Shown one piece after another: positions 7,333-7,409 of a DNA stretch of 7,409 nucleotides (position 1 is its first letter; each line of letters starts with the position of its first letter). The position numbers and the translations under genes are program-made. The stretch is from Candidatus Kuenenia stuttgartensis (GTDB lineage Bacteria; Planctomycetota; Planctomycetia; Isosphaerales; Isosphaeraceae), in assembly GCA_945874095.1 (NCBI GenBank), contig CAMCFM010000205.1, positions 1 to 7,409 of the forward strand, read 5' to 3'. Under the pieces are notes generated by a model. The model searched no databases and was not told the DNA's origin. It worked only from the letters and a program-made list of their open reading frames with translations.

Positions 7333-7409
7333 TTTGAGGCTTTCCAATTCGGCAAATACGGAGAATTGTGAGAGCCAGATCCGTGGACCTGGAATCTGAA
7401 TTAGACCCT

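Overview
The window reads as a piece of a moderate-GC bacterial chromosome, most likely from a member of the Planctomycetota. I infer this from the style of two proteins: a Tat-type FAD_oxidored-family protein and a sugar phosphate isomerase/epimerase-like TIM-barrel protein, both abundant in that phylum. The window carries no rRNA or other phylogenetic marker, so the assignment is tentative. All six genes lie on the minus strand, so transcription runs from high to low coordinates.

In transcription order, the first block (7332 down to 2770) is a compact ethanolamine-use cluster. It holds a TIM-barrel isomerase/epimerase-like protein, an APC-family permease that looks like the ethanolamine permease (5 bp after the previous stop), then eutB 56 bp further on, and eutC, which overlaps the eutB stop by 4 bp. 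The permease would import ethanolamine. EutB and EutC together form the adenosylcobalamin-dependent ethanolamine ammonia-lyase that releases acetaldehyde and ammonia. The known EutB active-site residues are all present. The window contains no microcompartment shell gene, no EutA reactivase, no aldehyde dehydrogenase and no dedicated regulator. The job of the TIM-barrel protein in this setting is unknown.

After a 174 bp gap comes a 580-residue FAD-dependent oxidoreductase with a twin-arginine leader (2595 to 853). It may belong to the same transcript or stand alone. Then follow a weak hairpin and a good sigma70-like promoter. These lead into a sulfate/thiosulfate ABC-transporter substrate-binding lipoprotein (719 to the window edge), which is cut off at its C-terminus and appears to begin a separate transcription unit.

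I found no tRNA, CRISPR array, insertion sequence, attachment site or recognisable riboswitch. No gene-free stretch exceeds 300 bases. The window looks largely like ordinary metabolic chromosome. The most interesting point is the coupling of an uncharacterised TIM-barrel enzyme to a shell-less ethanolamine pathway.
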